Shown: positions 35,463 through 44,386 of the stretch, one piece after another
Numbering within the stretch: position 1 is the stretch's first letter
Layout of the letters: every line of letters starts with the position of its first letter
Source: Arthrobacter sp. 24S4-2
GTDB lineage: Bacteria > Actinomycetota > Actinomycetes > Actinomycetales > Micrococcaceae
Length of the DNA stretch: 64,000 nt
Direction of reading: 5' to 3'
Assembly (NCBI RefSeq): GCF_005280255.1
Contig: NZ_CP040018.1
Location: 3,162,001-3,226,000, forward strand
Notes under the pieces: generated by a model
The model's database searches: none
What the model was told of the DNA's origin: nothing
Seen by the model: the letters and a program-made list of their open reading frames with translations, nothing else
Position numbers and translations under genes: made by a program

Positions 35463-35828
35463 GTGATGTCCCTGGAACAGGGCACGGGTTCCGCCGCCGA
35501 TGACAGCGGCGGCGGGGCGGGTCTTGATATCCGGGCCCTCTGGAGCCGGCTGGAACCGGCAACACGGCAATGGCTCATGGACCACACCGGCACACCCATC
35601 GTGCCCCGGACGATCACCGAAGCACTCTGCCGGGCCGCGGACCGCCCTCTCCTTCAGGACCCACACGGCCAGGTCCGGCTCACCGAGGATGACCTGCTGT
35701 TCATCCGGAACCGCGCTCACAGTGCCTTCGCCGCCCACGGTACCGAACGGTTTTACGAAACCGTGCAGCCCGAGAATCCCCGGCGCCGCCGTGCCGGTCC
35801 CCGCGCCACCCCGCCGCCCCGGACCTGA
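35463..35828 (+). CDS. Small hypothetical protein co-transcribed with hsp20
   Basis: 121 residues from GTG 35463 (ATG 35466 is equally possible), starting 1 bp after hsp20. Core LDIRALWSRLEPATRQWLMD, TPIVPRTITEALCRAADRPL, HGQVRLTEDDLLFIRNRAHS, GTERFYETVQPENP, close to the protein at 31036. The C-terminus is Arg/Pro-rich. Unknown family; its coupling to hsp20 suggests a partner or co-induced stress protein. Confidence 0.7.
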   Translation: MMSLEQGTGSAADDSGGGAGLDIRALWSRLEPATRQWLMDHTGTPIVPRTITEALCRAADRPLLQDPHGQVRLTEDDLLFIRNRAHSAFAAHGTERFYETVQPENPRRRRAGPRATPPPRT

Positions 35829-35840
35829 CGTCCGGAAACC

Positions 35841-35871
35841 CGTGCCCCCGGCATTGGGGGCCGGGGGCACG
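35841..35871 (+). terminator. Terminator of the hsp20 operon
   Basis: CGTGCCCCCGGC pairs perfectly with GCCGGGGGCACG (35860-35871), 12 bp with a 7-nt loop, directly after the operon. Confidence 0.7.
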
Positions 35872-35953
35872 GCCCCCAACGTGCCCGGCCCGCCCCGGCC
35901 TCGGTCCCGGTGGATCCTGTCTTGACTGGTGCAGACCGGCACCATCGACCTAG

Positions 35954-37357
35954 TACTACAGTCGCGCTTAATTTGGGTTGCATCGGCGTTTTAACCGGAC
36001 TTTCCGCTCGTGGCCTGTTAATCGTTGGTGGTGAGTGATGATATTTGTGTGGCGGACGTAGAAGAGTGGGCCGAAGGTCTGGAGGAAATCGGCGATCTTA
36101 TTGGGCCGCGGTTTGTCCGGTCCGAACCACGGCGGAATGCTGTGGGGTATGTGCGCGGGCTGCTTTCGGATGAGGAACGCAAAAACTCCTGGACCCTGTC
36201 TGAACGCGCCGGGCACGGCACCCCGGATGGCATGCAGCGCCTGCTCTCGACCACTGACTGGGACCCGGATGCTGTGCGTGATGACCTGTTCACCTACGTC
36301 AACCGCCATCTGGGTAATCCCGACGGGATCCTGATCATCGACGAGACCGGATTCCTCAAGAAGGGCGCCGCCTCAGCCGGGGTCGCACGCCAGTATTCGG
36401 GCACCGCGGGCCGGGTGGAGAACTGCCAGATCGGGGTATTCCTGACGTACTCCGCCCCGGCCGGGCGCACCCTGCTGGACCGGGAACTCTACCTGCCCAA
36501 AGCCTGGGCCGATGACCGGGAAAGATGCACCCGGGCCGGGATCCCCAAAACCAGGGAATTCGCCACGAAACCGGTACTGGCCGCGGACATGATCGACCGC
36601 GCCCTGGATGCCGGGATCCCGGCCCGCTGGGCCACCGGGGACGCGGTCTACGGCCAGCATTCGGGGCTGCGCCGCCGCCTGGAAGCCAGAGGATTGCACT
36701 ACGTGCTGGCCGTTCCCATGAACCAAAACGTCATCGCCCCCACCGCCTGGCCGGGCGAGCAATGGCGCGCGGATAAACTCATCGCTTCCCTGCGCGCCAA
36801 CGCCTGGCGGACCCGCACGGCCGGGGCTGGAACCAAGGGCGACCGCCGCTACTCCTGGGCACGGACCCGCATCAACGGACCTACCGAAACCGGAGAACAC
36901 TGGCTACTGGCCCGCCGCTCCCTGAAGGACCCCACCGACCTGGCCTACTACATATGCCACGGCCCGAACCGGGTCTCGCTGGCCGAGCTGGTCCGGATCG
37001 CCGGCGCCCGCTGGGCGATCGAAGAAACCTTCCAAACCTCCAAGGGAGAAACGGGGCTGGACCACTACCAGGTCCGCCAATACACCGGCTGGTACCGGCA
37101 CATCACCCTCTCCATGTTCGCCCAGGCCTTCCTGACCGTGATCCGCTCCAAAAAAGGGGCGCTGCCGCCGCAGACGAGGAACTGATCCGGCTCTCACTGC
37201 CCGAAATCAGGCGTCTGCTCGTCAGGCTCGTCTGGCACCGCACCACCAGCCCGAAACACGTCCTGGAACACTCAACCTGGCGACGGAAACACCAACACCG
37301 CGCCCGATGCTGTCATTACAAGACCCGCGGACACACCCCTTAAACGCGACTGTAGTA
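35954..37357 (+). mobile_element. IS701-family element flanked by CTAG
   Basis: Inverted ends TACTACAGTCGCGCTTAA (35954) and, inverted, TACTACAGTCGCGTTTAA (ending 37357). CTAG on both sides (35950-35953 and 37358-37361) fits the 4-bp YTAR target duplication of IS701 elements. The right CTAG is also the left flank of the IS5-type element. Confidence 0.9.
36025..37343 (+). pseudogene. IS701-family transposase, one frameshift near the C-terminus
   Basis: Start is uncertain (TTG 36025, GTG 36028 or 36031). The product reads RNAVGYVRGLLSDEERKNSW, ILIIDETGFLKKGAASAGVA (first D), VYGQHSGLRRRLEARGLHYV, and ARWAIEETFQTSKGETGLDH (E), the IS701 pattern. At 37155-37167 (A6 then G4) the frame changes: without the shift it would continue AAADEELIRLSLPEIRRLLV and end GHTP at 37343. 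The catalytic core is unaffected. Confidence 0.88.
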
Positions 37358-37885
37358 CTAGGGCATGTCTCCTAATTCCTTGAGCCAGATGGTGATGGCG
37401 CGGAGGACGACTCCGCCGCGGTAGGTCAGGGCGAGCTTGTCGTAGCGGGTGGCGAGGCCGCGCCATTGCTTGAAGATGTTGAAGGACCGTTCGACGACGT
37501 TTCGCCGCTTGTAGGCTTCCTTGTCCAGGCCCACTGGTCGGCCGCCCTTGCTGCCGCGGCGTTTGCGGTTCGCTTCCTGATCGGAGCGTTCCGGGATCAC
37601 CGCCTGGATGCCGCGCCGGCGCAGAAGTTCCCTGTTGGCCTTTGAAGAGTAAGCCTTATCCGCCAGGGCCCGGTCAGGGCGGGAACGGGCTCTGCCCGGA
37701 CCCAGCCGCGGAACGCTGAGGGAGTCCAGCAGGTGCGGGAACATCGGGGAGTCCCCGCCCTGCCCGGGACCGAGCAACATGACCAGCGGGCGCATCTTGC
37801 CGTCGCAGAGGTGATGGATTTTCGTTGTCAGCCCGCCGCGGGACCTCCCGATCCCGTGGTCAGGCGGTTCCTCTAACAGATTCAT
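37358..37885 (-). CDS. IS5 transposase, second frame
   Basis: IGRSRGGLTTKIHHLCDGKM, LADKAYSSKANRELLRRRGI, NVVERSFNIFKQWRGLATRY carry the later catalytic residues. It is normally made by -1 ribosomal frameshifting from the first frame, with which it overlaps at 37860-37885. Its TAG stop is formed by the flanking CTAG. Confidence 0.87.
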   Translation of the reverse strand: MNLLEEPPDHGIGRSRGGLTTKIHHLCDGKMRPLVMLLGPGQGGDSPMFPHLLDSLSVPRLGPGRARSRPDRALADKAYSSKANRELLRRRGIQAVIPERSDQEANRKRRGSKGGRPVGLDKEAYKRRNVVERSFNIFKQWRGLATRYDKLALTYRGGVVLRAITIWLKELGDMP

Positions 37886-38301
37886 GTAATTCGACAGGTC
37901 CCCCTGTGTGGCGGGTGAGGTTCGTGGCGTGCTGGTGGGCCCGGTTGACCGTGGAGTCCACGGAGACCTCCCAGTCGATCATCCCGGCCGCGTCGGCCTC
38001 CGCCAGGATCCGGGAGTGGATCTTGTCCCAGGTTCCGTCGCCACTGAAGCGGCGGTGGCGTTTCCAGACTGTCTGCCACGGGCCGAAGGTCTCCGGCAGG
38101 TCGCGCCAAGGAATCCCCGCCCGGAAACGGTAGATAATGCCTTCGACGATCAGACGGTGGTCCTGGAACGGCCGGCCACGGCTCCCGTCGGAACTGGGCA
38201 TCAACGGTTCAATCCGCTCCCATTGGGCATCGGTCAGGACGGCAGTACGCGACATGATTCCAGCATGCCAAAGCCGACAAGAACCAATTGGGAGACACGC
38301 C
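37362..38301 (-). mobile_element. IS5-family (IS427-type) element, adjacent to IS701
   Basis: Ends GGCATGTCTCCTAATT (37362) and, inverted, GGCGTGTCTCCCAATT (to 38301), each bordered by CTAG (37358-37361, 38302-38305). About 940 bp, with two overlapping frames. Confidence 0.9.
37860..38255 (-). CDS. IS5 transposase, first frame
   Basis: 131 residues: DAQWERIEPLMPSSDGSRGR, GIIYRFRAGIPWRDLPETFG, VDSTVNRAHQHATNLTRHTG, the N-terminal half of IS427-group transposases including the first catalytic Asp (VDST). Confidence 0.88.
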   Translation of the reverse strand: MSRTAVLTDAQWERIEPLMPSSDGSRGRPFQDHRLIVEGIIYRFRAGIPWRDLPETFGPWQTVWKRHRRFSGDGTWDKIHSRILAEADAAGMIDWEVSVDSTVNRAHQHATNLTRHTGGPVELHESVRGTA

Positions 38302-38346
38302 CTAGGCCCCTTCCCTGTCAGAAGACCAAAGAAGAGAAAGCCTCAG

Positions 38347-39361
38347 ATGACTGGACTGGAAGCGCGTTCCAACTTTCCGCCGCCCGGGCAGGGCGTATAC
38401 CTGCTGGACGGCCATGAACTCGTGCGTCGGGGCTTCCGCAGTCTCCTGGAACCGGAGGGTATCCCCGTGCAGGGCGAAAGCTCATCCGCGCGAAGCGGTC
38501 CGGAGAATTCCTGCCCTCCGCCCCCAACTTGCCATCCTCGATGAGAACCTCCCGGACGGCACCGGCACTGCCGTATGCCGGGCCCTCCGGACCGCCGACC
38601 CGTCCATCCGGTGCCTCATCCTCTCGGACACACCGCAGGAGAGCACCCTGATCGACGCAATCCTCTCCGATGCATGGGGATGCCTGTCCAAGCAGGACGA
38701 CATTACCGAACAGCTGCGCTTGATCCGGCGGGTGCTGAACGGTTGCACGGCCTTCAGCGAGAAGTTCCAGGCCCTCCTCAACCAGGGCACGCTTTCCCTG
38801 CCGGAACCACCGCCGAGTACCGAATTGTCCATTCTGACCGATCAGGAAATGAACGTTGTCATCGGCCTCGGCAGAGGCCTGACGAACCGCCAAATAGCCC
38901 AGAGCCTGGGCCTGAAGGAAAAAACAATAAAAAACCTTGTCTCCAGCGCACTTGGCAAGCTCGGATTGGCCCGCAGGACCCAGGCCGCGGTCCTCGTCAC
39001 CACCGTCACGACCCCGGAGCAACGGGCAACGGGCAACGGGCAACGGGCAACGACGGCACCCTACGGGCACAACCGGACACCGGAAGCGCTCTCCAGGGTC
39101 ACCTCGACACTGCTCGACTGCACCAAAGAAAGCACCACACCGGTTGATGACGCCGCCCGGGCCAAGGCCGCCAGCGCCCTGGCCTCCGCTCTCACCAGAA
39201 CCCGGACCACCCGGAAGCCCCACCTGCAACCAGCAGGAAGCACTCGGGGCACGGCCGCCACAGTGGGCAGCCTCCCTATCACCAGCGAGGGGCAGTATCC
39301 GCTGATTTCTCCTGGCCAGCCGTACCACGGGACAGCCAGCCGGAGGGTCTTTGTCCCCTAG
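38347..39361 (+). pseudogene. Second DevR/DosR-like response regulator, frameshift in the receiver
   Basis: ATG 38347 gives MTGLEARSNFPPPGQGVYLL then DGHELVRRGFRSLLEPEG and GESSSAR, where a 2-bp loss in GCGCGC (about 38489-38495) changes frame; the rest reads EAVRRIPALRPQLAILDENL, PDGTGTAVCRAL, LSKQDDITEQLRLIRRV and the HTH TDQEMNVVIGLGRGLTNRQI, LKEKTIKN, LGKLGLARRTQAAVLVTTV, close to DevR. The receiver has DGH and LDENLPDG but not the usual Lys. The long C-terminal tail contains a 7-bp tandem repeat. IS5 and IS701 sit directly upstream and separate it from its old promoter. Confidence 0.78.
39019..39053 (+). repeat. Heptanucleotide tandem repeat inside the DevR-like gene
   Basis: GCAACGG is repeated four times exactly, then once as GCAACGA. 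The unit is not a multiple of three, so gain or loss of a copy would change the frame of the C-terminal tail but leave receiver and HTH intact. Confidence 0.85.
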
Positions 39362-39470
39362 AGGTGCCTGACAGCAGAGCGTTGACTGGGAGTGCGGGAG
39401 AGGCCACCGGCCCGCCGGACAGCCCCCATCCCGCTCCTTCCGGAACAACTGATTATGGAGAGTGGTACTC

Positions 39471-39827
39471 GTGAAAAAGTGGAATCGATGGCAGGACTGG
39501 GTAACCGTCGCTGCCGGAATCTTCGCCGCCGTCTCCGTCCTGTGGACGGAGCAGGAAGGCATGTCCACGACACTAATGGTCATCTTCGGCGCACTCCTGG
39601 TCGCCAGCGGACTCGTAAACCTAGCCATGCCCGGCACACCGGTCATGGAATGGGTGCAGGCAGCCCTCGCCGCCGGGCTCATCCTCTCCCCATGGATAGG
39701 GTCCTACGCCGCTACTGCCGGAGCCGCCTGGATCTCCTGGATCGCCGGGGCAGTGGCGCTCATCGTCACCGCAGCCGCCATCAAGCCCAGCACCGAAGGC
39801 CATCACCGCATCCGCATCTCGCACTAA
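39471..39827 (+). CDS. SPW-repeat membrane protein
   Basis: 118 residues from GTG 39471 with ATGGAGAG upstream (an in-frame GTG at 39462 is possible). Starts KKWNRWQDWVTVAAGIFAAV; the SPW signature is LILSPWIGSYAATAGAAWIS followed by WIAGAVALIVTAAAI. Four membrane helices are expected. SPW proteins are common in actinobacterial stress islands, with unknown role. Confidence 0.75.
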   Translation: MKKWNRWQDWVTVAAGIFAAVSVLWTEQEGMSTTLMVIFGALLVASGLVNLAMPGTPVMEWVQAALAAGLILSPWIGSYAATAGAAWISWIAGAVALIVTAAAIKPSTEGHHRIRISH

Positions 39828-40231
39828 CCGAACGCCTCCGTGGCAGGAAACAGATCCGCCCGGCCGCCAAGGCACCGGGACAGAGGCCTAAGAAATCCCG
39901 CTCCCCCCAGACAAACATTCTGACATCCACAGGGGCTCTGTGATTTCGAGGTGGACATCGGTTAGCCCAGGCACGCTGCGCCGCTGCTCTGGCAAATACC
40001 TCCCGTCGTTGCCAAAGCAGCCGAGCGAGAGGGTACAACAGCTGCCGTACTACCTGTCGCGGCCAACGAAGGCCTCCACACCGGGTGAGCTCCTCCGGCC
40101 CGTACACCACCAGACCAAATGCCGCTTCCCGCCCCCGGACGGCTCGCCCGCAGGTCACGAAGCACCCTCTGTCTTGAGAACTGTTCCAACCAGCTCGCCA
40201 GTATCAGCCGACATCACCGAAGGAGCATCAC
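39828..40231. other. 404-bp region before the SDR gene, nothing recognised
   Basis: No coding character and no DosR-like palindrome at 12 of 14 or better. Presumably holds the SDR promoter. Confidence 0.4.
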
Positions 40232-40978
40232 ATGGAACGAGTCATCGACAAAGTAGCGCTGGTCAGCGGGGGTGCACGCGGAATTGGAGCCGCGGTCGCA
40301 TCGCGGCTGCATGGCGAAGGGGCGAAGGTCGTCATAGGCGACATCCTGGACGAAGAGGGAAAGGAAACAGTGGAGCGCATCGGCTCTGGCGCGCTCTACG
40401 TTCATCTCGACGTGACCAGCCCGCAGGACTGGGAGAGTGCGGTGAGCGCCGCAGTCGAGACGTTCGGAGGCCTGAACATCCTGGTGAACGATGCCGGCAT
40501 TGTGAACTTCGCCTCAATCGAGGATTACACCCTGGAGCAATGGAATACCGTCATTGCCGTGAACCTGACCGGCACCTTCAACGGGATCAAGGCTGCAATC
40601 CCAGCCCTGAAGCGGTCAAAAGGCGGGTCGATAATCAATATTTCGTCGATTGCGGGCATCCGCGGCTATGAGCAGATCCCCGGATACACGGCCTCGAAGT
40701 TCGGCGTGCGTGGACTCACCAAGAGCGCTGCGCTGGACCTGGGACACAATGGCATCAGAGTCAACTCCGTCCATCCCGGAGTCATCTCCACCCCGATGAC
40801 GGCCGACACACCGATGAACATGAGCCACGTGGCACTCGGCCGCATAGGCCATCCCGGAGAAGTCGCGGACCTCGTCCTATACCTGTCTTCCAACGAATCT
40901 TCGTTCGTCACCGGAGCCGAGTTCGTCATCGATGGTGGTGACACCGCGGGGACGGTAACCCCGCACGAGGAGACGTAG
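40232..40978 (+). CDS. Short-chain dehydrogenase/reductase
   Basis: 248 residues with GAAGGAGCATCAC before ATG 40232. Classical SDR: cofactor loop VSGGARGIGAAVASRLHGEG, D in GDILDEEG suggesting NAD(H) preference, NDAG in place of NNAG, catalytic SSIAG and YTASKFG, PG motif HPGVISTPMT, and C-terminal GAEFVIDGGDTAG. Closest in style to 3-alpha-hydroxysteroid/3-oxoacyl-ACP reductase-like enzymes; substrate unknown. Followed after 64 bp by a universal stress protein, possibly one transcript. Confidence 0.88.
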   Translation: MERVIDKVALVSGGARGIGAAVASRLHGEGAKVVIGDILDEEGKETVERIGSGALYVHLDVTSPQDWESAVSAAVETFGGLNILVNDAGIVNFASIEDYTLEQWNTVIAVNLTGTFNGIKAAIPALKRSKGGSIINISSIAGIRGYEQIPGYTASKFGVRGLTKSAALDLGHNGIRVNSVHPGVISTPMTADTPMNMSHVALGRIGHPGEVADLVLYLSSNESSFVTGAEFVIDGGDTAGTVTPHEET

Positions 40979-41042
40979 CGGGCGTTCACCGGCGACGTGT
41001 GAGGCCAAGGATGCTCAGTGAGGCCAGTGAAAGGAAAGACAA

Positions 41043-41498
41043 ATGACCAGCACCGCTTCGTTCTTGATTGTGGTTGGTTTTGACGGTTCCAAACATTCCC
41101 AGACCGCACTGAAATGGGCCGTGGACGAGGCCCGCCAGCGCGACGGCCAGCTCCGCCTGATCACGGCCTGGAACAAGCCGCCGATGGCGTGGTATCCGGC
41201 CGTGCTGGAAACGGCGGCAGGTGAAATCGCCGCCGAAGAGTCTCTGGAGCAAGTCGCACGGACGCTCCAGGCTGAGGCTCTGAAGTCCGCTGCAGATGGA
41301 GGCGTGGCTGCCACAGGGCAGCTCGTTAACGGTGATTCACCTGCTTCGGCAATACTCGACGCTGCCAAGGACGCGGATCTTATCGTCGTCGGCTCCAGGG
41401 GTCATGGGGGATTTCCGGGGTTGCACCTGGGCTCCGTCTCCGCCCAGGTCGTCAACCACGCACAATGTCCTGTCCTGGTGGTCCGCTCCAAGGCATGA
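41043..41498 (+). CDS. Universal stress protein, single domain
   Basis: 151 residues with AAAGGAAAG upstream. UspA fold: FLIVVGFDGSKHSQTALKWA at the start and the ATP-binding signature GSRGHGGFPGLHLGSVSAQV followed by NHAQCPVLVVRS (G-x2-G-x9-G-S/T type). ATP-binding Usp proteins such as Rv2623 slow growth in hypoxic mycobacteria. Confidence 0.93.
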   Translation: MTSTASFLIVVGFDGSKHSQTALKWAVDEARQRDGQLRLITAWNKPPMAWYPAVLETAAGEIAAEESLEQVARTLQAEALKSAADGGVAATGQLVNGDSPASAILDAAKDADLIVVGSRGHGGFPGLHLGSVSAQVVNHAQCPVLVVRSKA

Positions 41499-42140
41499 TT
41501 TCCCTGGAGCTTCACTTTACTGGGCCCAATAGCCATGACCCTTCCAGCCGCCACGACAGGCCGCCACCAGCCACGAGGGATGCTTCGTGTCGCAGGGTTT
41601 GAAGAACCTGGAAATGCTGGTCGCGTGGAACGTCAAGGAAGGCTTCAATGTCCGCCTCTTGCACTGTCGCGTCCCCAATAAAGTGGCTCACTGTTGTGGC
41701 ACTTCAGCACCCCGACGTGAAAGTGCTCAGTCTGGGTTCTGCTGCACCCAGCGGCGGGTACTTCTGGCACAGCGAGAGGACACGGTCTACGCTCCGGCAG
41801 AGGTTGCCTTCCACTCCACCCCGCTGGAAATCGCCCGCGAACGGGACGGCGACTACCTCCAGACCACACAACCAGGAGGGAATGCAGCGGCGCGCTGCCT
41901 TGCCACGGCAAAGCCGGATTTGGTCTGGCTGTCCTGGTAGAAGGGACTGTGGTACGTCCGGTCCCGATCGCTCCTTCTGAACAATGTGCTGGGCGATCTA
42001 GGAGGCTCCCGGTTCAAAGGAAGTGGAACGTGCCGGGCACTGCACGCAAGTGTCTGCCCGAACCTCCTGGCTGGGGAATTAGGTCGGCACGGCGTACGTT
42101 GCATGTCGGACAACCTCTATAAGGAAAGGGATGCATCTTA
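41499..42140. other. Probable decayed gene between the Usp and DUF4193 genes
   Basis: Pieces such as VALQHPDVKVLSLGSAAPSG (41696-41760) and VAFHSTPLEIARERDGDYLQ (41800 region) look protein-like but lie in different frames and match no family I know. No start or conserved motif could be assigned. Confidence 0.3.
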
Positions 42141-42443
42141 GTGGCAACTGATTACGACGAGCTCCGCAGCGAAGTCAAGGAATCGCAGAACGACTCCCTC
42201 GAGGCCCTCAAGTCAGCCAGCGCACCTGATGCCAACAGCGTGGTGCGTGAGCTGGACGCAGCGGATGACATGGACAATGTCGGGATCCCCGGCGGAGAGT
42301 TTGTTGCCGAGGAATTGGTCGTCCAGGTCGTTCCCCAACGTAACGACGAGTTCACCTGCTACTCCTGCTTCCTGGTCCGCCACCGCTCCCAAATGGCGCG
42401 GGAGAAAGACGGTCACGCCTACTGCATCGAGTGCGAGGGCTGA
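42141..42443 (+). CDS. DUF4193 zinc-binding protein
   Basis: 100 residues from GTG 42141 with AAGGAAAGG upstream. ATDYDELRSEVKESQNDSLE at the start, then a C-terminal four-cysteine zinc site FTCYSCFLVRHRSQM...YCIECEG. This is the actinobacterial DUF4193 family, usually a backbone gene near sigma-factor or dut genes, so a copy inside an island is unusual. Confidence 0.85.
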   Translation: MATDYDELRSEVKESQNDSLEALKSASAPDANSVVRELDAADDMDNVGIPGGEFVAEELVVQVVPQRNDEFTCYSCFLVRHRSQMAREKDGHAYCIECEG

Positions 42444-42890
42444 ATTCAAGGACCGCAAAGCGGCAACTCCGTGGGAGAAGCTGGTGGGGACCGGTTCCGC
42501 CCCGGCAGGAGCCTCACACGTCACGTCGCCGGTGAGCGGGAGGGCGCAACGCTTCGGGGTGGGTGCGTACCAAGGGCGTGAGTCCGGCAGCTTCCATCGC
42601 TTTGGTGGCGGATAGAGGTACCGGGCGATGGTTGCCGCCCGCGAACTTTGCATGGTCCTGCGGTTCAGTGCACCCGGCAAGAGAGAGCGCCCGCCGGTCG
42701 GAAGGGCTTTGTACTCTATTGCGCGCAGCCGCGGCGGATGGTGTTCCTCAATGGTGCTCCTTCGGGTCCGGCTTTTCCGGGGAGCCAGGGATACGGCTTT
42801 CCCGACCGGTGGGCACATGCTGACAGCCTGCGCGGGGACGTGCCCAGGAAGTCCGCATGCTTGGGTGACCCTCACCGCCCTATGGAGGCG
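42444..42890. other. 447-bp region, nothing recognised
   Basis: Convergent between DUF4193 and the tandem Usp gene. Short Arg/Gly-rich frames only. Confidence 0.35.
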
Positions 42891-43763
42891 TCAGTCCTCG
42901 TCGTGCTTGATGTCGCGCAGCCGGGTGACGATGGTGGGGCAGGGGGCGTGCAGCAGGACGGCGTGGGCCGTGGAGCCCAGTACCAGCCGGGAAAATGCTC
43001 CGCGTCCGCGGCTGCCAATCACCAGCAGCCGGGCCTCCCGTGCGGCGTCGACCAGGGCCTGGGCAGGTTCGGTATCGGTTTCGAGCCGCTGATGGATCAC
43101 CAGATCCGGGTACCTGTCCCGTAGACCCGCCACCGATTCGGCGAGGACCACCCTGTCCTCCTCGACGATGGTCTCGGCCAGCCCGCTGCCCGGCAGTTCG
43201 TTCTCGACCCACCTGGCCGGGCCATGGACGGCCAGGACCGCCGTCAGCTCGTCGCCTGCACTGTCAGCTTCGGCGGCGGCGAAGGACACGGCCTGCAGTG
43301 ACTCCTCGGATCCGTCCACCCCGACCAGCACCCCGTGGCGGCCCGTGTCCGGCGTTGGCGGGACGACGGCGACCGGGCTGTCCGAGGCGGAGACAACCTG
43401 CAAGGCGCGGTCGGTCAGCGGCCCGCCGTCCAGCCAGTGCCGGTCATGCGCACCGACCACCACCATGGAGGCTTCCTTGGATGCTTCCCTGAGGGCCGCC
43501 CCCGCGCTGCCGTGCCGCAGCTGGATCTCCACTTCAACGCCGGGGGCCTGGGCACGGGCGCTGGCCTGCACCTTCTGCAGCAGTTTCATCCCCGCATCCC
43601 GGACGAGGTCCTGGTACTGGAAGTCCGGGGACACCCAGCGGTCATCCACGGCATAAACGGCGATGACCGGCAGCTTGGACCGTGACGCGCGCCGGAGCGC
43701 CCACGCCAGGGCGGTCTCGCTTCGGGCAGACCCGTTGATACCGACGACGATTGGCTTGTTCAT
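42891..43763 (-). CDS. Tandem universal stress protein
   Basis: 290 residues from ATG 43763 (the frame extends 24 poor codons upstream). Domain 1: PIVVGINGSARSETALAWAL...VVVGAHDRHWLDGGPLTDRA with SDSPVAVVPP; domain 2: HGVLVGVDGSEESLQAVSFA...VIGSRGRGAFSRLVLGSTAH with HAPCPTIVTR. Two ATP-type Usp domains, as in Rv1996, Rv2005c and Rv2623 of the DosR regulon. A DosR-like box lies 118 bp upstream. Confidence 0.9.
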   Translation of the reverse strand: MNKPIVVGINGSARSETALAWALRRASRSKLPVIAVYAVDDRWVSPDFQYQDLVRDAGMKLLQKVQASARAQAPGVEVEIQLRHGSAGAALREASKEASMVVVGAHDRHWLDGGPLTDRALQVVSASDSPVAVVPPTPDTGRHGVLVGVDGSEESLQAVSFAAAEADSAGDELTAVLAVHGPARWVENELPGSGLAETIVEEDRVVLAESVAGLRDRYPDLVIHQRLETDTEPAQALVDAAREARLLVIGSRGRGAFSRLVLGSTAHAVLLHAPCPTIVTRLRDIKHDED

Positions 43764-44386
43764 TCCGGATCCCGATCTTCTCCACCGTGTGTGCGGTGCC
43801 TTCCGTGTGCACAACCATGCAGCAGCGTTACCCACAGTCGGCTGACGCTTCAGTGTGCGCCGGCAGTAAAGCCGCCGTCAGGGCCTTAAGCCCCTCATTC
43901 CCGGGTGGTGGTCGCCGGTACCCGGCTGCCCCTTGAAAACCGGGGGGTCAGTCTCAAACCCGGACCCAAGAGACGCCGTTAATCTCTCTTGCCTGCCTCC
44001 CAAGGAAACAGCGGCTCGCCGGACTAGCCGCTGCACGGGCCCGCGGCCGGAACGGCGGCCGCCGGCTAGTACTGGTACCTGGCAAATACTCGCAACGCCA
44101 TCGTTCACGACACAGAATCGCCCGTCATGGAGCACGACGCTGCCGGATCACCGTTCCAGGGAAACCTCTTTCGTGTCGCCGAGCGGGTAACGCGCGAACT
44201 CATCAAGATCCGCCTCGCTCAGCTAGGCTTTCCGGAAGCCGCTCTCAGCCCGTCGAGCCGACATCATCTGCGCGTCGCACAGAGCCTCGGCAATCGAATA
44301 AGAACGATCCCGCCTCTGCAGCCGTAGAGGTACAGGGCGATAGGGATGGGTTAGCCCTCCATGCTGAGACACCCGGATAGCCGTTA
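43764..44386. other. Regulatory and non-coding region upstream of the tandem Usp gene
   Basis: Contains the DosR-like box at 43881. Right of about 44000 nothing is recognisable; short open frames lack motifs. Confidence 0.4.
43881..43894. promoter_or_regulatory. DosR-like box upstream of the tandem Usp gene
   Basis: GGGCCTTAAGCCCC, 12 of 14 positions of the DosR core, with both mismatches symmetrical (A4 and T11 become C). Confidence 0.5.

Noticed and set aside
39940..40671. 243-codon frame overlapping the start of the SDR gene
   Set aside because: It is Arg/Gly/Ser-rich without motifs and overlaps an SDR with complete catalytic and cofactor motifs and a good ribosome site.
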